Below are positions 22,238-30,685 of a stretch of 58,120 nucleotides of DNA, piece after piece. Positions within the stretch are counted from its first letter, which is position 1. Each line of letters begins with the position of its first letter. The position numbers and the translations under genes are program-made. The DNA is from Brevundimonas sp. (GTDB taxonomy: Bacteria; Pseudomonadota; Alphaproteobacteria; Caulobacterales; Caulobacteraceae). A model generated the notes under the pieces. It was not told where the DNA came from. It did no database searches and was given only the letters and a program-made list of their open reading frames with translations. The stretch lies in the NCBI RefSeq assembly GCF_004210735.1, contig NZ_SDZL01000010.1, positions 1-58,120 on the forward strand, in the 5' to 3' direction.

Positions 22238-23311
22238 ATGCTCAACCGTTTTGTCAGCCGTGAGTCGCTGATCCTGGCGATCTGCATCTGGACGATCCAT
22301 GCCCTGCTGGAGATCTGGATTACGGATGGCTTCCGGTATTTGACTCTTCTTTGGGTGACGCATGGCTTCCTGCTCATGCTGTTGCTGGGCGCAATGCTGG
22401 ACCGGGTGCTTCTGATCCGCTCCCCCATTGCCCGGATCGCGGTGAGCACGGCCCTGGCCATCGCCTTCGCCGCCTTGCAGACAGCCCTCGACCTGACGGT
22501 GTCCTTCACCATCGGGGAGAATATCCTGCATGAAATCCAGTCTCCGCCAGGCATTGAACTCAGCGCAGCCAACCTCGCCTTTCAGACCGCCGCCAAGCTG
22601 ACGTTCAAGATCTATATCTGGCTGTTCGGCTTTTACGCGGCCATCCTGGCGCTGCTCGCCGCGATCCGCGACATCTGGCAGGCGCGCCTCGCGGTCCAGC
22701 ACGCCCAGATCGAGGCGATGCGGCTGCAGATTAACCCGCATTTCCTGTTCAACGCCCTGGCGTCCATGGAAGGCCTGATGACGCTGGGACGGACGGCGGA
22801 CGCGACGCGCATGCTGCACAGCCTGTCGGACTTCTACCGCTCGACCTTGCTGGACCGGGACGACAACATGACTTCCCTGGAAGAGGAACTGGAGCTTCTT
22901 CAGGAGTATGCCGCCGTAGAACGTGTCCGGTTCGGAGACCGCCTCCGACTGACTATCGAGGATCTGCCCGACGCAGGTCACGTCCTCGTTCCACCGTTGC
23001 TGCTTCAGCCGCTGGTCGAGAACGCTATCAAGCATGGTGATGACGGGACCAGTCCATCCCATGTCACGATCCGGGTTCAGCTCAAGGCGGATCAGATCGA
23101 AATCCTTGTCACCAACCCCTTGCGCCGTTCAGCAGGCCAGTACGGCACGGGCACGGGGCTGGCCAATGTCCGCCGTCGGTTGAACCTGCTCTATGAAGAC
23201 AGGGCCGGGCTGGAGGCCGGTCCGCAAAACAGCGAATGGCTGGCCAGGGTCTGGCTGCCGATGGACAGCACGAAGCCTCCGCATGAGGTCGCAAGGTTAA
23301 CCCCGTCTTGA
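22238..23311 (+). CDS. LytS/YehU-type sensor histidine kinase (unpaired)
   Basis: A 357-aa membrane kinase with a His_kinase (PF06580) module. Four hydrophobic segments occupy roughly residues 10-145. The phosphoacceptor is H168 in QINPHFLFNAL, and the ATPase has N-box LLQPLVENAIKHG and G-box GTGTGLANVRRRL. Such kinases normally phosphorylate a LytTR response regulator, but none is adjacent; the next gene is DnaJ-like. A similar kinase paired with a LytTR regulator is at 43352-44512, so cross-talk is possible. No sensor domain other than the membrane helices is visible, so the signal is unknown. Confidence 0.88.
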   Translation: MLNRFVSRESLILAICIWTIHALLEIWITDGFRYLTLLWVTHGFLLMLLLGAMLDRVLLIRSPIARIAVSTALAIAFAALQTALDLTVSFTIGENILHEIQSPPGIELSAANLAFQTAAKLTFKIYIWLFGFYAAILALLAAIRDIWQARLAVQHAQIEAMRLQINPHFLFNALASMEGLMTLGRTADATRMLHSLSDFYRSTLLDRDDNMTSLEEELELLQEYAAVERVRFGDRLRLTIEDLPDAGHVLVPPLLLQPLVENAIKHGDDGTSPSHVTIRVQLKADQIEILVTNPLRRSAGQYGTGTGLANVRRRLNLLYEDRAGLEAGPQNSEWLARVWLPMDSTKPPHEVARLTPS

Positions 23312-23335
23312 CCATAAGGGCGGCTAGGTGCCGCC

Positions 23336-24061
23336 ATGGGTGGCGAACCAGGACTCAATGACTCCTTGCGCCTGCTGGGCCTGACCGGTCCGGCGGATCG
23401 GGAAGCCCTGGCCCGGGCCTTTCGCATCGCCGCCCTTGCCAGTCACCCTGACCGACCCGGAGGCGACGCCGCCCGCTTCCGGGCCGTCACCGCCGCCTAT
23501 CGTCACGCCCGCGCCGCGACGCCGCGTCAGTTCGCTCCGCCCCCAGAAGTCGTCCTGGCCGCTCTCGCGCCCCCCGCGGCGCCCGTCGCTGTCCTGACCC
23601 CTCTTCAGGCGCTTCGCGGGGACCGCCTGATCGTGCGCCATGACGGCCGCGCCCTGCGTGTCACAGCCCCGGCGGGGCTGAGGTCCGGCGAGACGCTGCG
23701 GCTGCGCGGCGCCGATGGCGGACAAGACCTGCTCCTGCCTGTGTTGATCCGTCCGGCCGGCGGCCTGTCGGTTCTGGGCGACGACCTGTTCATGGATTGG
23801 GTCGTCAGCCCCCGCCGCCTGATCGACGGCGGACGGCTGGAAATTCAAACCCACGCTGGTCCGCGCGACGCCTGGCTGGTCGGCGGAATGACGCCGCCGG
23901 TGCGCCTGCGCCTGCGCGACCTGGGCCTGCCCCCGCGCGGCGACCGGGTTCAGGGCCATCTGTTCGTCACCCTGACGCCCTCGGTCCAGGCGCCCAGCGA
24001 GGCCGAGGACCGGTTGGCCCGCTTCACCCGCCTCTGGACGCCCCAGCGTCAGGCGGCCTAA
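23336..24061 (+). CDS. Short DnaJ-like protein with J domain and DnaJ C-terminal domain
   Basis: A 241-aa co-chaperone-like protein. Residues about 6-60 form a J domain with the HPD motif ([10 protein letters not shown]) that stimulates DnaK ATPase. There is no Gly/Phe-rich linker and no zinc finger. Residues about 95-225 resemble the substrate-binding DnaJ C-terminal domain ([19 protein letters not shown], then [17 protein letters not shown] and [12 protein letters not shown]). It is shorter than CbpA (about 300 aa). It is followed by aroC after 13 bases and is probably cotranscribed. The client is unknown. Confidence 0.8.
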   Translation: MGGEPGLNDSLRLLGLTGPADREALARAFRIAALASHPDRPGGDAARFRAVTAAYRHARAATPRQFAPPPEVVLAALAPPAAPVAVLTPLQALRGDRLIVRHDGRALRVTAPAGLRSGETLRLRGADGGQDLLLPVLIRPAGGLSVLGDDLFMDWVVSPRRLIDGGRLEIQTHAGPRDAWLVGGMTPPVRLRLRDLGLPPRGDRVQGHLFVTLTPSVQAPSEAEDRLARFTRLWTPQRQAA

Positions 24062-24074
24062 GCCTGAGGCCGTC

Positions 24075-25172
24075 ATGTCGCACAACACCTTCGGCCATCT
24101 GTTCCGCGTCACCACCTGGGGCGAAAGCCACGGCCCGGCCATCGGCTGCGTCGTCGACGGCTGCCCGCCGCGCATCCCCCTGACCGAGGCCGACATCCAG
24201 CCCTTCCTCGACCGGCGCAAGCCCGGCGGCAGCCGCTTCGTCACCCAGCGGCAAGAGGCCGATCAGGTCCGCATCCTGTCCGGCGTCTTTGACGACGGCC
24301 CGGATTCAGGAATGGGCCCTGTGACCACCGGCACGCCGATCAGCCTGATGATCGACAACACCGACCAGCGGTCGAAAGACTATGGCGAGATCGCCCGCGC
24401 CTTCCGCCCCGGCCACGCCGACTATGCCTATCAGGCCAAATATGGCGTCCGCGACCATCGCGGGGGCGGCCGTTCCTCGGCGCGTGAAACGGCCATGCGC
24501 GTCGCCGCCGGCGCCGTGGCGCGCAAGGTGCTGGGCGACACCATCCGCATCCGCGCGGGCGTGGTTCAGTTGGGCCCGCATCGCATCGCCGATGAAGCCA
24601 TCGACTTCGACACCGTCGCCGACAACGCCCTGTTCGCCGCCTCGGCCGAAGTCGTCCCCGCGTGGGAGGTCTATCTGGACGGGGTGCGCAAGGCCGGCTC
24701 TTCCATCGGCGCGGTCGTGGCGCTGGAGGTCACGGGCGTGCCCGCCGGATGGGGCGCGCCCCTGTATGGAAAACTGGACGCCGAACTGGCCTCGGCCCTG
24801 ATGTCCATCAACGCCGTCAAGGGCGTGGAAATCGGCGCCGGGTTCGAAGCCGCCGCCCTGTCGGGCGAGGATAACGCGGACGAAATGCGCCTGGGCCCCG
24901 ACGGCGCGCCCGTCTTCCTGTCGAACCGCGCGGGCGGCGTCCTGGGCGGCATCTCGACCGGCCAGCCGCTGACGGCGCGCGTGGCGTTCAAGCCGACCTC
25001 CTCCATCCTGACGCTTCGCCAGACCATCGACCGCGACGGCCACGAAGTGGACCTGCGCACCAAGGGCCGCCACGACCCCTGCGTCGCCCTGCGCGGCGTC
25101 CCCGTTGTCGAGGCCATGGCCGCCCTGACGCTGGCCGACGCGATGCTGCGGCACCGGGCGCAGATGGGGTGA
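24075..25172 (+). CDS. aroC: Chorismate synthase
   Basis: A 365-aa FMN-dependent lyase that converts 5-enolpyruvylshikimate-3-phosphate to chorismate, the last step of the shikimate pathway. The N-terminal [18 protein letters not shown], the middle [14 protein letters not shown] and the C-terminal [17 protein letters not shown] are the three classic signatures. Length is that of the bacterial family (about 360). ATG 24075 is 13 bases after the DnaJ-like stop. The stop overlaps the GTG of the next gene. Confidence 0.97.
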   Translation: MSHNTFGHLFRVTTWGESHGPAIGCVVDGCPPRIPLTEADIQPFLDRRKPGGSRFVTQRQEADQVRILSGVFDDGPDSGMGPVTTGTPISLMIDNTDQRSKDYGEIARAFRPGHADYAYQAKYGVRDHRGGGRSSARETAMRVAAGAVARKVLGDTIRIRAGVVQLGPHRIADEAIDFDTVADNALFAASAEVVPAWEVYLDGVRKAGSSIGAVVALEVTGVPAGWGAPLYGKLDAELASALMSINAVKGVEIGAGFEAAALSGEDNADEMRLGPDGAPVFLSNRAGGVLGGISTGQPLTARVAFKPTSSILTLRQTIDRDGHEVDLRTKGRHDPCVALRGVPVVEAMAALTLADAMLRHRAQMG

Positions 25173-25543
25173 AGATCCCTTTCTCAGCGTGGATAAAATA
25201 CCACGGCGAAGGCCTGGGGATTGTCATCACCTTCGGAGCCAGCATCGCAATGCTCCTGATTGTCGCGGCCTTGTTCTTCTTCCCCGGTCCCTCCAGCAAG
25301 GAAACGGGCGTCGTGACGGGATTTGGAATGCGCGAGAGCGAAACCGGCTCGTATCGCGTCATGCATATTTCATTCGGCCGTTTCAGCGACACGGTCCGCG
25401 CACGGTCGCACCTGGATTGCCGGGTGGGCGACACCGTCACGGTTTCACGCACCAAATATTGGTGGGGCTATCTGCACAACCTCGGACTGGCCCAAGCCAA
25501 ACCCTGCGCCCGGCCACAAACTCCCGCCCCTTTCCGTAACTGA
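25169..25543 (+). CDS. Hypothetical membrane-anchored protein coupled to aroC
   Basis: A 124-aa protein I do not recognise. It starts at GTG 25169, overlapping the aroC stop (GTGA). There is one hydrophobic segment (about residues 15-40, [20 protein letters not shown]) and then a small soluble domain with [20 protein letters not shown] and [15 protein letters not shown]. It likely sits in the inner membrane with its C-terminus outside. The compact beta-rich tail could be an OB-like or DUF-type fold. The coupling to aroC may be incidental. GC content is visibly lower than its neighbours. Confidence 0.65.
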   Translation: MKIPFSAWIKYHGEGLGIVITFGASIAMLLIVAALFFFPGPSSKETGVVTGFGMRESETGSYRVMHISFGRFSDTVRARSHLDCRVGDTVTVSRTKYWWGYLHNLGLAQAKPCARPQTPAPFRN

Positions 25544-25606
25544 CATTGTTACCTATATGGCTTCCAAACCGCGCGGCGTAGGCTGCGCCCTATTGGGAGA
25601 CCCATC

Positions 25607-26302
25607 ATGATCGACGTTCGCCCCTTCAGCACCCTCGGCGGCGCCAACCACGGCTGGCTGAACGCCAAACACCACTTTTCCTTCGCCAACTACTATGATC
25701 CCAAGCGCATGGGCTGGGGCCGGCTGCGCGTCTGGAACGACGACGAGATCGCGGCGAAGTCAGGCTTTCCGCCCCACCCGCACGCGGACATGGAGATCAT
25801 CACCTACGTCCGCACCGGGGCCATCACCCACGAGGACTCGATGGGCAACAAGGGCCGTACCGGCGCCGGCGACGTCCAGGTGATGAGCGCGGGGACGGGC
25901 GTGCGTCACGCCGAGTTCAACATGGAAAACGAACTGACCACCCTGTTCCAGATCTGGATCGAGACGGACCGGCCGGGCGCCCAGCCGTCGTGGGGTCAGC
26001 GCGAATTCCCCAAGGCCGACCGCTCGGGCCAATTCACCGTCGTCGCTTCGGGTGATCCGGCGGATCAGGCCCTGACCATCAACGCCGACGCCAGAATCCT
26101 GGCGGCCACGCTCAAGGCGGGCGAGAGCCTGACCTATGACCTGGCGCCCGGCCGCCGCGCCTATCTGGTCCCCGCCGTGGGTCAGGTCGACGTGAACGGA
26201 ACCCCGCTGAACGCCCGCGACGGCGCCGGCATCGTCGATGAAACGACCCTGACGATCACCGCCGCCCAGGACGCCGAACTGGTCATGGTCGACAGCCTGT
26301 AG
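25607..26302 (+). CDS. Pirin family protein (YhaK-like bicupin)
   Basis: A 231-aa cupin protein. The pirin metal site is visible as PPHPHADMEIITYV with the later HAEFNMENE, giving the three His plus Glu set. The family GALTHRDSMGN-type segment appears as GAITHEDSMGN. The C-terminal cupin (about 130-231) lacks obvious metal ligands, as in YhaK. Pirins bind iron and some show quercetinase activity; others act as redox sensors. ATG 25607 follows GGGAGACCCATC. It is transcribed alone or with the small lipoprotein gene downstream. Confidence 0.88.
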   Translation: MIDVRPFSTLGGANHGWLNAKHHFSFANYYDPKRMGWGRLRVWNDDEIAAKSGFPPHPHADMEIITYVRTGAITHEDSMGNKGRTGAGDVQVMSAGTGVRHAEFNMENELTTLFQIWIETDRPGAQPSWGQREFPKADRSGQFTVVASGDPADQALTINADARILAATLKAGESLTYDLAPGRRAYLVPAVGQVDVNGTPLNARDGAGIVDETTLTITAAQDAELVMVDSL

Positions 26303-26371
26303 GCCTCATTGCGGCCCTCGCGTCAGGGTCTGTTCAGGACTTGCGGTCAGAGTGACGGCCGGGAGATCACC

Positions 26372-26644
26372 ATGACCAGACGCCTGACGCGACCCGCCGC
26401 CCTTGCCGCCCTGATCGGCGGCGCGATGATGTTGCAGGGCTGTCTGGTCGGCGCGGCCGTCGGGGCCGGGGCCGCCGTCGTCGGCGGCACGGCCAAGGCG
26501 ACCGGCGCGGTCATCGGCGCCGGCGTCGACGCCGTCACCACCTCGGACGAGGAAACCCGCGCCCGCCGCGAACGCGAACAGCGCGATTACGAACGCGAGC
26601 AACGCCGCTGCGAACAACGGCAACGTCAGGGCAAGGCCTGCTAG
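26372..26644 (+). CDS. Small glycine-zipper lipoprotein
   Basis: A 90-aa protein from ATG 26372, behind GGGAGATCACC. The lipobox MMLQGC places the lipidated Cys at 24. A Gly/Ala-rich zipper (VGAAVGAGAAVVGGTAKATG) follows, then a highly charged Arg/Glu helix with two Cys near the end. Function unknown; glycine-zipper lipoproteins often sit in the outer membrane. Its TAG stop is half of a CTAG that is also the stop of the convergent acetyltransferase gene. Confidence 0.8.
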   Translation: MTRRLTRPAALAALIGGAMMLQGCLVGAAVGAGAAVVGGTAKATGAVIGAGVDAVTTSDEETRARREREQRDYEREQRRCEQRQRQGKAC

Positions 26645-27111
26645 AGCCGCCGCTCCATCGCATAGTTGTGGATCGCCACGCCCGCGACCTCGAAGTCGCG
26701 GCGCTCGATCACCGCATAGCCGCGCTTCAGGAAGAAGCGCCGCGCCGCCTCGCTGGCCTCGACGTACAGGCGCGTCATCCCGTCGGCCGCAGCCGCAACT
26801 TCCAGCTCATCCAGCAACGCCCCCGCCACGCCACGCCCGGCGACATCGGGATCGGCGTACAGAAAGTCGATATGCCCGTCGGCCTCCAGATCGACAAAGG
26901 CCATTACGGGGCCAGCGTCGTCTGTGGCCACCCAGCACCGCCGCCCGTCCGCCATCCTGGCGGCGAACCGCTTGGCCGTCGGCCCCTGCCCGGCCCAGAC
27001 CTCGACCTGTTTGGGCGAATAATCGCGCGCGCCGATGGCCCGCACCGCGCGGCCATAGACGTCCGCCATGGCGGGGGCGTCGCCGTCCCGATAGGTCCGG
27101 ATCGTCGTCAC
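26641..27111 (-). CDS. GNAT family N-acetyltransferase, coupled to the queDEC genes
   Basis: A 156-aa acetyltransferase. GTG 27111 is chosen because it overlaps the queD stop (GTGA) and the GNAT fold then begins at once (TTIRTYRDGDAPAMADVYGRA). The acetyl-CoA site is DPDVAGRGVAGALLDELE, and the C-terminal VEASEAARRFFLKRGYAVIERRDF is typical of the YafP/ElaA-like groups. The substrate is unknown. As the last gene of a tightly overlapping queC-queE-queD series it is cotranscribed with queuosine synthesis, but a role there is only inferred from position. Confidence 0.85.
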   Translation of the reverse strand: MTTIRTYRDGDAPAMADVYGRAVRAIGARDYSPKQVEVWAGQGPTAKRFAARMADGRRCWVATDDAGPVMAFVDLEADGHIDFLYADPDVAGRGVAGALLDELEVAAAADGMTRLYVEASEAARRFFLKRGYAVIERRDFEVAGVAIHNYAMERRL

Positions 27112-27476
27112 AGGCTCAGCACGCACCGCTCGTTGATGGTCGGGCGCGCCACCTGCACCCGGCACAGGCCCGGCCATTCGGGCTTCAGCCGATTGACGAA
27201 CCACAGGCACAGGTTCTCCAGGCTGGGCAGTTCCAGCCCCGGCTTCTCGTTCAGCATGCCGTGGTCCAGTTCCTCGGCCGCCGCCTTCAGCGCGCAGTCC
27301 AGCGCGCCCAGGTCCGCGACCCAGCCGTGCTCCGCGTCCAGCACCTCCGACCGCACCGTCGCCTCGACGGTGAAGGAATGGCCGTGCACCCGGCGATAGA
27401 TGCTGCCTTCCGGCTCGTTCGGGAAATGGTGGGCCGCGTCGAAGGTGGCCTGTTTGGTGATCTCGAAGACGGGCAT
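27108..27476 (-). CDS. queD: 6-carboxy-5,6,7,8-tetrahydropterin synthase (QueD family)
   Basis: A 122-aa enzyme of the PTPS fold that makes 6-carboxytetrahydropterin from dihydroneopterin triphosphate in queuosine synthesis. Zinc ligands H17, H31 and H33 are seen in AAHHF and VHGHSF, and the catalytic Asp/His pair appears as LDHGMLN. The Cys of the usual CxxxHGH motif (Cys27 in E. coli) is Tyr27 here (YRRVHGH), and the C-terminal Glu region differs too (VARPTINERC). It may belong to an alternative subfamily with another nucleophile such as Cys118. ATG 27476 overlaps the queE stop (TAATG). Confidence 0.88.
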   Translation of the reverse strand: MPVFEITKQATFDAAHHFPNEPEGSIYRRVHGHSFTVEATVRSEVLDAEHGWVADLGALDCALKAAAEELDHGMLNEKPGLELPSLENLCLWFVNRLKPEWPGLCRVQVARPTINERCVLSL

Positions 27477-28111
27477 TAGCGGACGCCGATGTATTTGTGG
27501 GTCTGGACGCTCAGGCGCCATTGGGGGTGGGTCAGGCAGTACTCGATGGCGGCGGCGGTGTTGGCCGCCTGGTCCGGGCCGTCCATGGGCTGCAGCCAGA
27601 ACCGCTCGAAGGCCAGCCCCTCGAACCGCTCGGGCATGGCCCTGGCCTGCGGATAGACCAGCTTCAGCTCCTGCCCCGTCATCTGCACCACCGGCGCGTC
27701 GGCCTTGGGGCTGACGCAGATCCAGTCGATGCCGTCCGGCGCCGCCAGGGTGCCGTTGCTCTCGATGGCGATCTCGAACCCGCGCGCGTGCAGGGCCTCG
27801 ATCAGCGCCGCGTCCAGTTGCAGCAGCGGCTCGCCCCCGGTGCAGACGACCAGCCTGGGATCGCCCGCGCGCCCGCGCCACATCCCGGCGACATGGTCGG
27901 CCAGCGCATCCGCCGTGGCGAACTTGCCCCCGCCGGCGCCGTCCACGCCTACGAAATCGGTGTCGCAGAAGGTGCAGACGGCCGTGGCGCGGTCGCGTTC
28001 CAGCCCGTTCCACAGATTGCAGCCTGCAAAGCGCAGGAAGACGGCCGGCCGGCCGGCCTGTCCGCCTTCGCCCTGAACCGTCAGGAACACTTCCTTGGCC
28101 GAATAGGTCAT
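27476..28111 (-). CDS. queE: 7-carboxy-7-deazaguanine synthase
   Basis: A 211-aa radical SAM enzyme that ring-contracts 6-carboxytetrahydropterin to 7-carboxy-7-deazaguanine. The [4Fe-4S] cluster motif is the QueE-specific CX14CX2C: C31, C46 and C49 (AGCNLW to VCTFCDTDF). [17 protein letters not shown] and [10 protein letters not shown] are family signatures. ATG 28111 overlaps the queC stop (ATGA), and the preceding in-frame codons are non-homologous. It is the middle gene of the queC-queE-queD series. Confidence 0.95.
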   Translation of the reverse strand: MTYSAKEVFLTVQGEGGQAGRPAVFLRFAGCNLWNGLERDRATAVCTFCDTDFVGVDGAGGGKFATADALADHVAGMWRGRAGDPRLVVCTGGEPLLQLDAALIEALHARGFEIAIESNGTLAAPDGIDWICVSPKADAPVVQMTGQELKLVYPQARAMPERFEGLAFERFWLQPMDGPDQAANTAAAIEYCLTHPQWRLSVQTHKYIGVR

Positions 28112-28824
28112 GCGCCGACCCATTCCGCATGGCCCGCCGCGCGCAGCTCGCACGCCGGGCAGTCGCCGCAGCCATAGCCCCAAGCGTGGCGATGCGTCCG
28201 GTCACCCTGATAGCAGGTGTGGCTGTCCTCGATGATTAGCTCGACCAGCGGCGCCCCGCCGATCCGGTCGGCTAGCGCCCAGGTCTGCGCCTTGGTCAGC
28301 CACATCAGCGGCGTTTCTATCACCACCGGCTTGTCCAGCCCCAGCGACAGCGCCCGCGCCATCGCGACCATCGTCTCGTGGCGACAATCCGGATAGCCGG
28401 AATAGTCGGTCTCGCACATGCCGCCGACCAGCACCTCCAGCCCCCGCCGATCCGCCAGCGCCGCCGCCGCGACCAGGAAGATCAGGTTGCGCCCCGGCAC
28501 AAAGGTCGTCGGCAGGCCGCGCGCGTCCATCTCGATCTTGCGATCGGCGGTCAGGGCGCTTTCGGCGATCCGGCCATAGCCGGTCAGGTCCACCACATGG
28601 TCGTCGCCCAGCCGGTCGGCCCATTGCGGCAGCGCCGTCTTCATCCCCTCGCGCACCGCCTGGCGCGCCTGCATCTCGACCGCATGGCGCTGGCCATAGT
28701 CGAAGCCGACCGTCTCGACCCGGTCGAACCGCTCCAGCGCCCACGCCAGACAGGTGGCGCTGTCCTGCCCGCCCGAGAACAGGACGAGGGCGGATTTCAC
28801 GGTGTTCAGGTCGGAAGCGCTCAT
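28108..28824 (-). CDS. queC: 7-cyano-7-deazaguanine (preQ0) synthase
   Basis: A 238-aa ATP-dependent enzyme that converts 7-carboxy-7-deazaguanine and ammonia into preQ0. The PP-loop SGGQDS is at 17-22, VPGRNLIFL and [14 protein letters not shown] are family motifs, and the zinc site near the end is C-rich ([18 protein letters not shown]). Length matches E. coli QueC (231). It heads the queC-queE-queD-GNAT series. I looked for a preQ1 riboswitch in the 214-base upstream spacer and saw none. Confidence 0.96.
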   Translation of the reverse strand: MSASDLNTVKSALVLFSGGQDSATCLAWALERFDRVETVGFDYGQRHAVEMQARQAVREGMKTALPQWADRLGDDHVVDLTGYGRIAESALTADRKIEMDARGLPTTFVPGRNLIFLVAAAALADRRGLEVLVGGMCETDYSGYPDCRHETMVAMARALSLGLDKPVVIETPLMWLTKAQTWALADRIGGAPLVELIIEDSHTCYQGDRTHRHAWGYGCGDCPACELRAAGHAEWVGA

Positions 28825-29038
28825 GACAAACCTGCGGTCGGCCTCGGGCCGCGCGCATGCAAAAGGGACAGGGGATGTAAGGTTGCGGGCTTCTACACCA
28901 CCCGGCGTCCGGGCGCAAAACCACGCCGCGACACTTGAAATGACACCGCTTGCAATCCTGCAACTTTCTTCGCCGACTTAACGGTTCCGCAAATGATTTC
29001 GTGGGACAGCAAGTCTGTCGCAAGGAGTATCGGCCGGC

Positions 29039-30670
29039 ATGCCGACGATCGAAGTATTGACCGAACGCGCAGAAGCCGTTCCACCCGACGCCCTGGGATC
29101 GGACGTGTTCGCCCGGTTCGAGGCCGAACCCGACACCTTCGTCATCCCCGTGCTGGAGGGTGATCGTCCGGTCGGGCTGATCGAGCGCAACGACTTCCTG
29201 CTCAAGATCGCCGGCCCCTTTGGCCACGCCCGCTATTTCAACCGCCCCATCGTCCACGTCATGGATCCCGAGCCGCCGGTGGTGGAATCCACCATGCGGA
29301 TCGACGCCTTCTGCGACAGCCTGATGAAGAGCGGCCCCGGGGCCCTGCTGCGTGGCTTCATCGTCACGCGAAAAGGCGCCTATGCCGGCGTCGGCACCGC
29401 CGTCGCCCTGCTCAAGGCCGTCAACGATCTGCAGCGCCAGCAGAACGAGGAAATGCAGGAGCAGGCGCGCACCCTCAGCGACACCCGCACCCAGGCCCTG
29501 GCCGCCGCCCGCGCCAAAAGCCAGTTCCTGGCCATCATGAGCCACGAATTGCGTACGCCGATGAACGGCGTCCTGGCCGTCGCCGAACTGCTGCGCCGCC
29601 AGCCCCTGAACCAAGCGGCCCAGGCCCACGTCCAGACCATCGTCGATAGCTCCGAAACCCTGATCCGCATCCTGCAGGACGCGCTGGACCTGTCGCGCGC
29701 CGAGGCCGGAGAGCTTGAGCTGAACGCCGAGCCCACGCCGCTGCGCGCCATGATGGACGACGTCCAGGCCCTGTGGGAGCCCCGCGCGTCGCAGGACAAC
29801 GTCACCCTGCTGATCGGCTATGAAGGCGACACCGAACTGGCCGCCGTCATCGACGGGGTGCGTGTCAAACAGGTCTTCAACAACCTGATCGGCAACGCCC
29901 TGAAATACGCCCGCAACGGCGTCGTCGAGGCCCGACTGAAAGCCCGGGTCGAAGGTGACAAGGTCCGCATGGAGGCCCGCGTCCGCGACGACGGCCCCGG
30001 CGTCGATCCCTCGCGCGTCGATGTCATCTTCGAACCCTTCGTCCACGGCTCCGGCCCTGATGGCGCCGGCCTGGGCCTGTCCATCTGCCGTCAAATCGTC
30101 GACCGCATGGATGGTCGCATCTGGGCAGAGAACAACGCCGGACGCGGCGCCACCTTCGCCTTTGACGTGGTCGCCCGGCGCGCCGTTGTCGAGGAAGAAG
30201 CCGCCTCGAACGTCTCGGACCTGTCCGATTTCGAGCTTCAGGCCAATCCGCACATCCTGATCGTCGATGACAACGCCACCAACCGCGTGGTCGCCCAGGC
30301 CCTGTGCGAAATGTTCGGCTGCACCTCTGAAACCGCCGAAGACGGGCTGGAAGCGGTCGAGGCGGTCCAGAACCGGGCCTTCGACCTGATCCTGATGGAC
30401 ATCAAGATGCCGCGCATGGACGGCGTCCAGGCGACCGAGGCCATCCGCGCCCTGGACGGCCCGGTCCGCAACATCCCGATCATCGCCCTGACCGCCAATG
30501 CCGACCCGGAAGACGCCAAGCGTTACCTGTCCATCGGCATGGCCGCCGTGGTTGAAAAGCCGATCAAGCCCGAGCGCCTGCGCATGGCCATGAACGCCGC
30601 GCTGACGCCCGAGGTCGAGACGGCCTCCGCCAAGGGGACGTCACGATCGTCCCGACGCTCGGCCGCCTGA
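29039..30670 (+). CDS. Cytosolic hybrid sensor histidine kinase with N-terminal CBS-like domain
   Basis: A 543-aa protein with no membrane segment. Residues about 15-130 resemble the CBS-pair-like domain found in some GGDEF proteins (VIPVLEGDRPVGLIERNDFL to GFIVTRKGAYAGVGTAVALL). A coiled linker is followed by HisKA with phosphoacceptor H169 (SHELRTPMNG), HATPase (NNLIGNALKYARNG, GAGLGLSICRQIVDRM) and a C-terminal receiver with D454 (LILMDIKMP). As a hybrid it needs an external phosphotransfer protein, not seen nearby. AAGGAG lies about 11 bases before ATG 29039. The signal is probably intracellular; nucleotide sensing by the CBS-like part is inferred. Confidence 0.88.
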   Translation: MPTIEVLTERAEAVPPDALGSDVFARFEAEPDTFVIPVLEGDRPVGLIERNDFLLKIAGPFGHARYFNRPIVHVMDPEPPVVESTMRIDAFCDSLMKSGPGALLRGFIVTRKGAYAGVGTAVALLKAVNDLQRQQNEEMQEQARTLSDTRTQALAAARAKSQFLAIMSHELRTPMNGVLAVAELLRRQPLNQAAQAHVQTIVDSSETLIRILQDALDLSRAEAGELELNAEPTPLRAMMDDVQALWEPRASQDNVTLLIGYEGDTELAAVIDGVRVKQVFNNLIGNALKYARNGVVEARLKARVEGDKVRMEARVRDDGPGVDPSRVDVIFEPFVHGSGPDGAGLGLSICRQIVDRMDGRIWAENNAGRGATFAFDVVARRAVVEEEAASNVSDLSDFELQANPHILIVDDNATNRVVAQALCEMFGCTSETAEDGLEAVEAVQNRAFDLILMDIKMPRMDGVQATEAIRALDGPVRNIPIIALTANADPEDAKRYLSIGMAAVVEKPIKPERLRMAMNAALTPEVETASAKGTSRSSRRSAA

Positions 30671-30685
30671 GGCGTCTGCCCCGCC

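Noticed and set aside
23297-23311. TTAA-N7-TTGA near the end of the kinase gene, ahead of the DnaJ-like gene
   Set aside because: The second half-site is weak and overlaps coding sequence. It is not convincing as a CtrA site.
28825-29038. Possible preQ1 riboswitch upstream of queC
   Set aside because: I found no preQ1-I or preQ1-II type pseudoknot pattern in this 214-base spacer. A covariance-model search would decide it.
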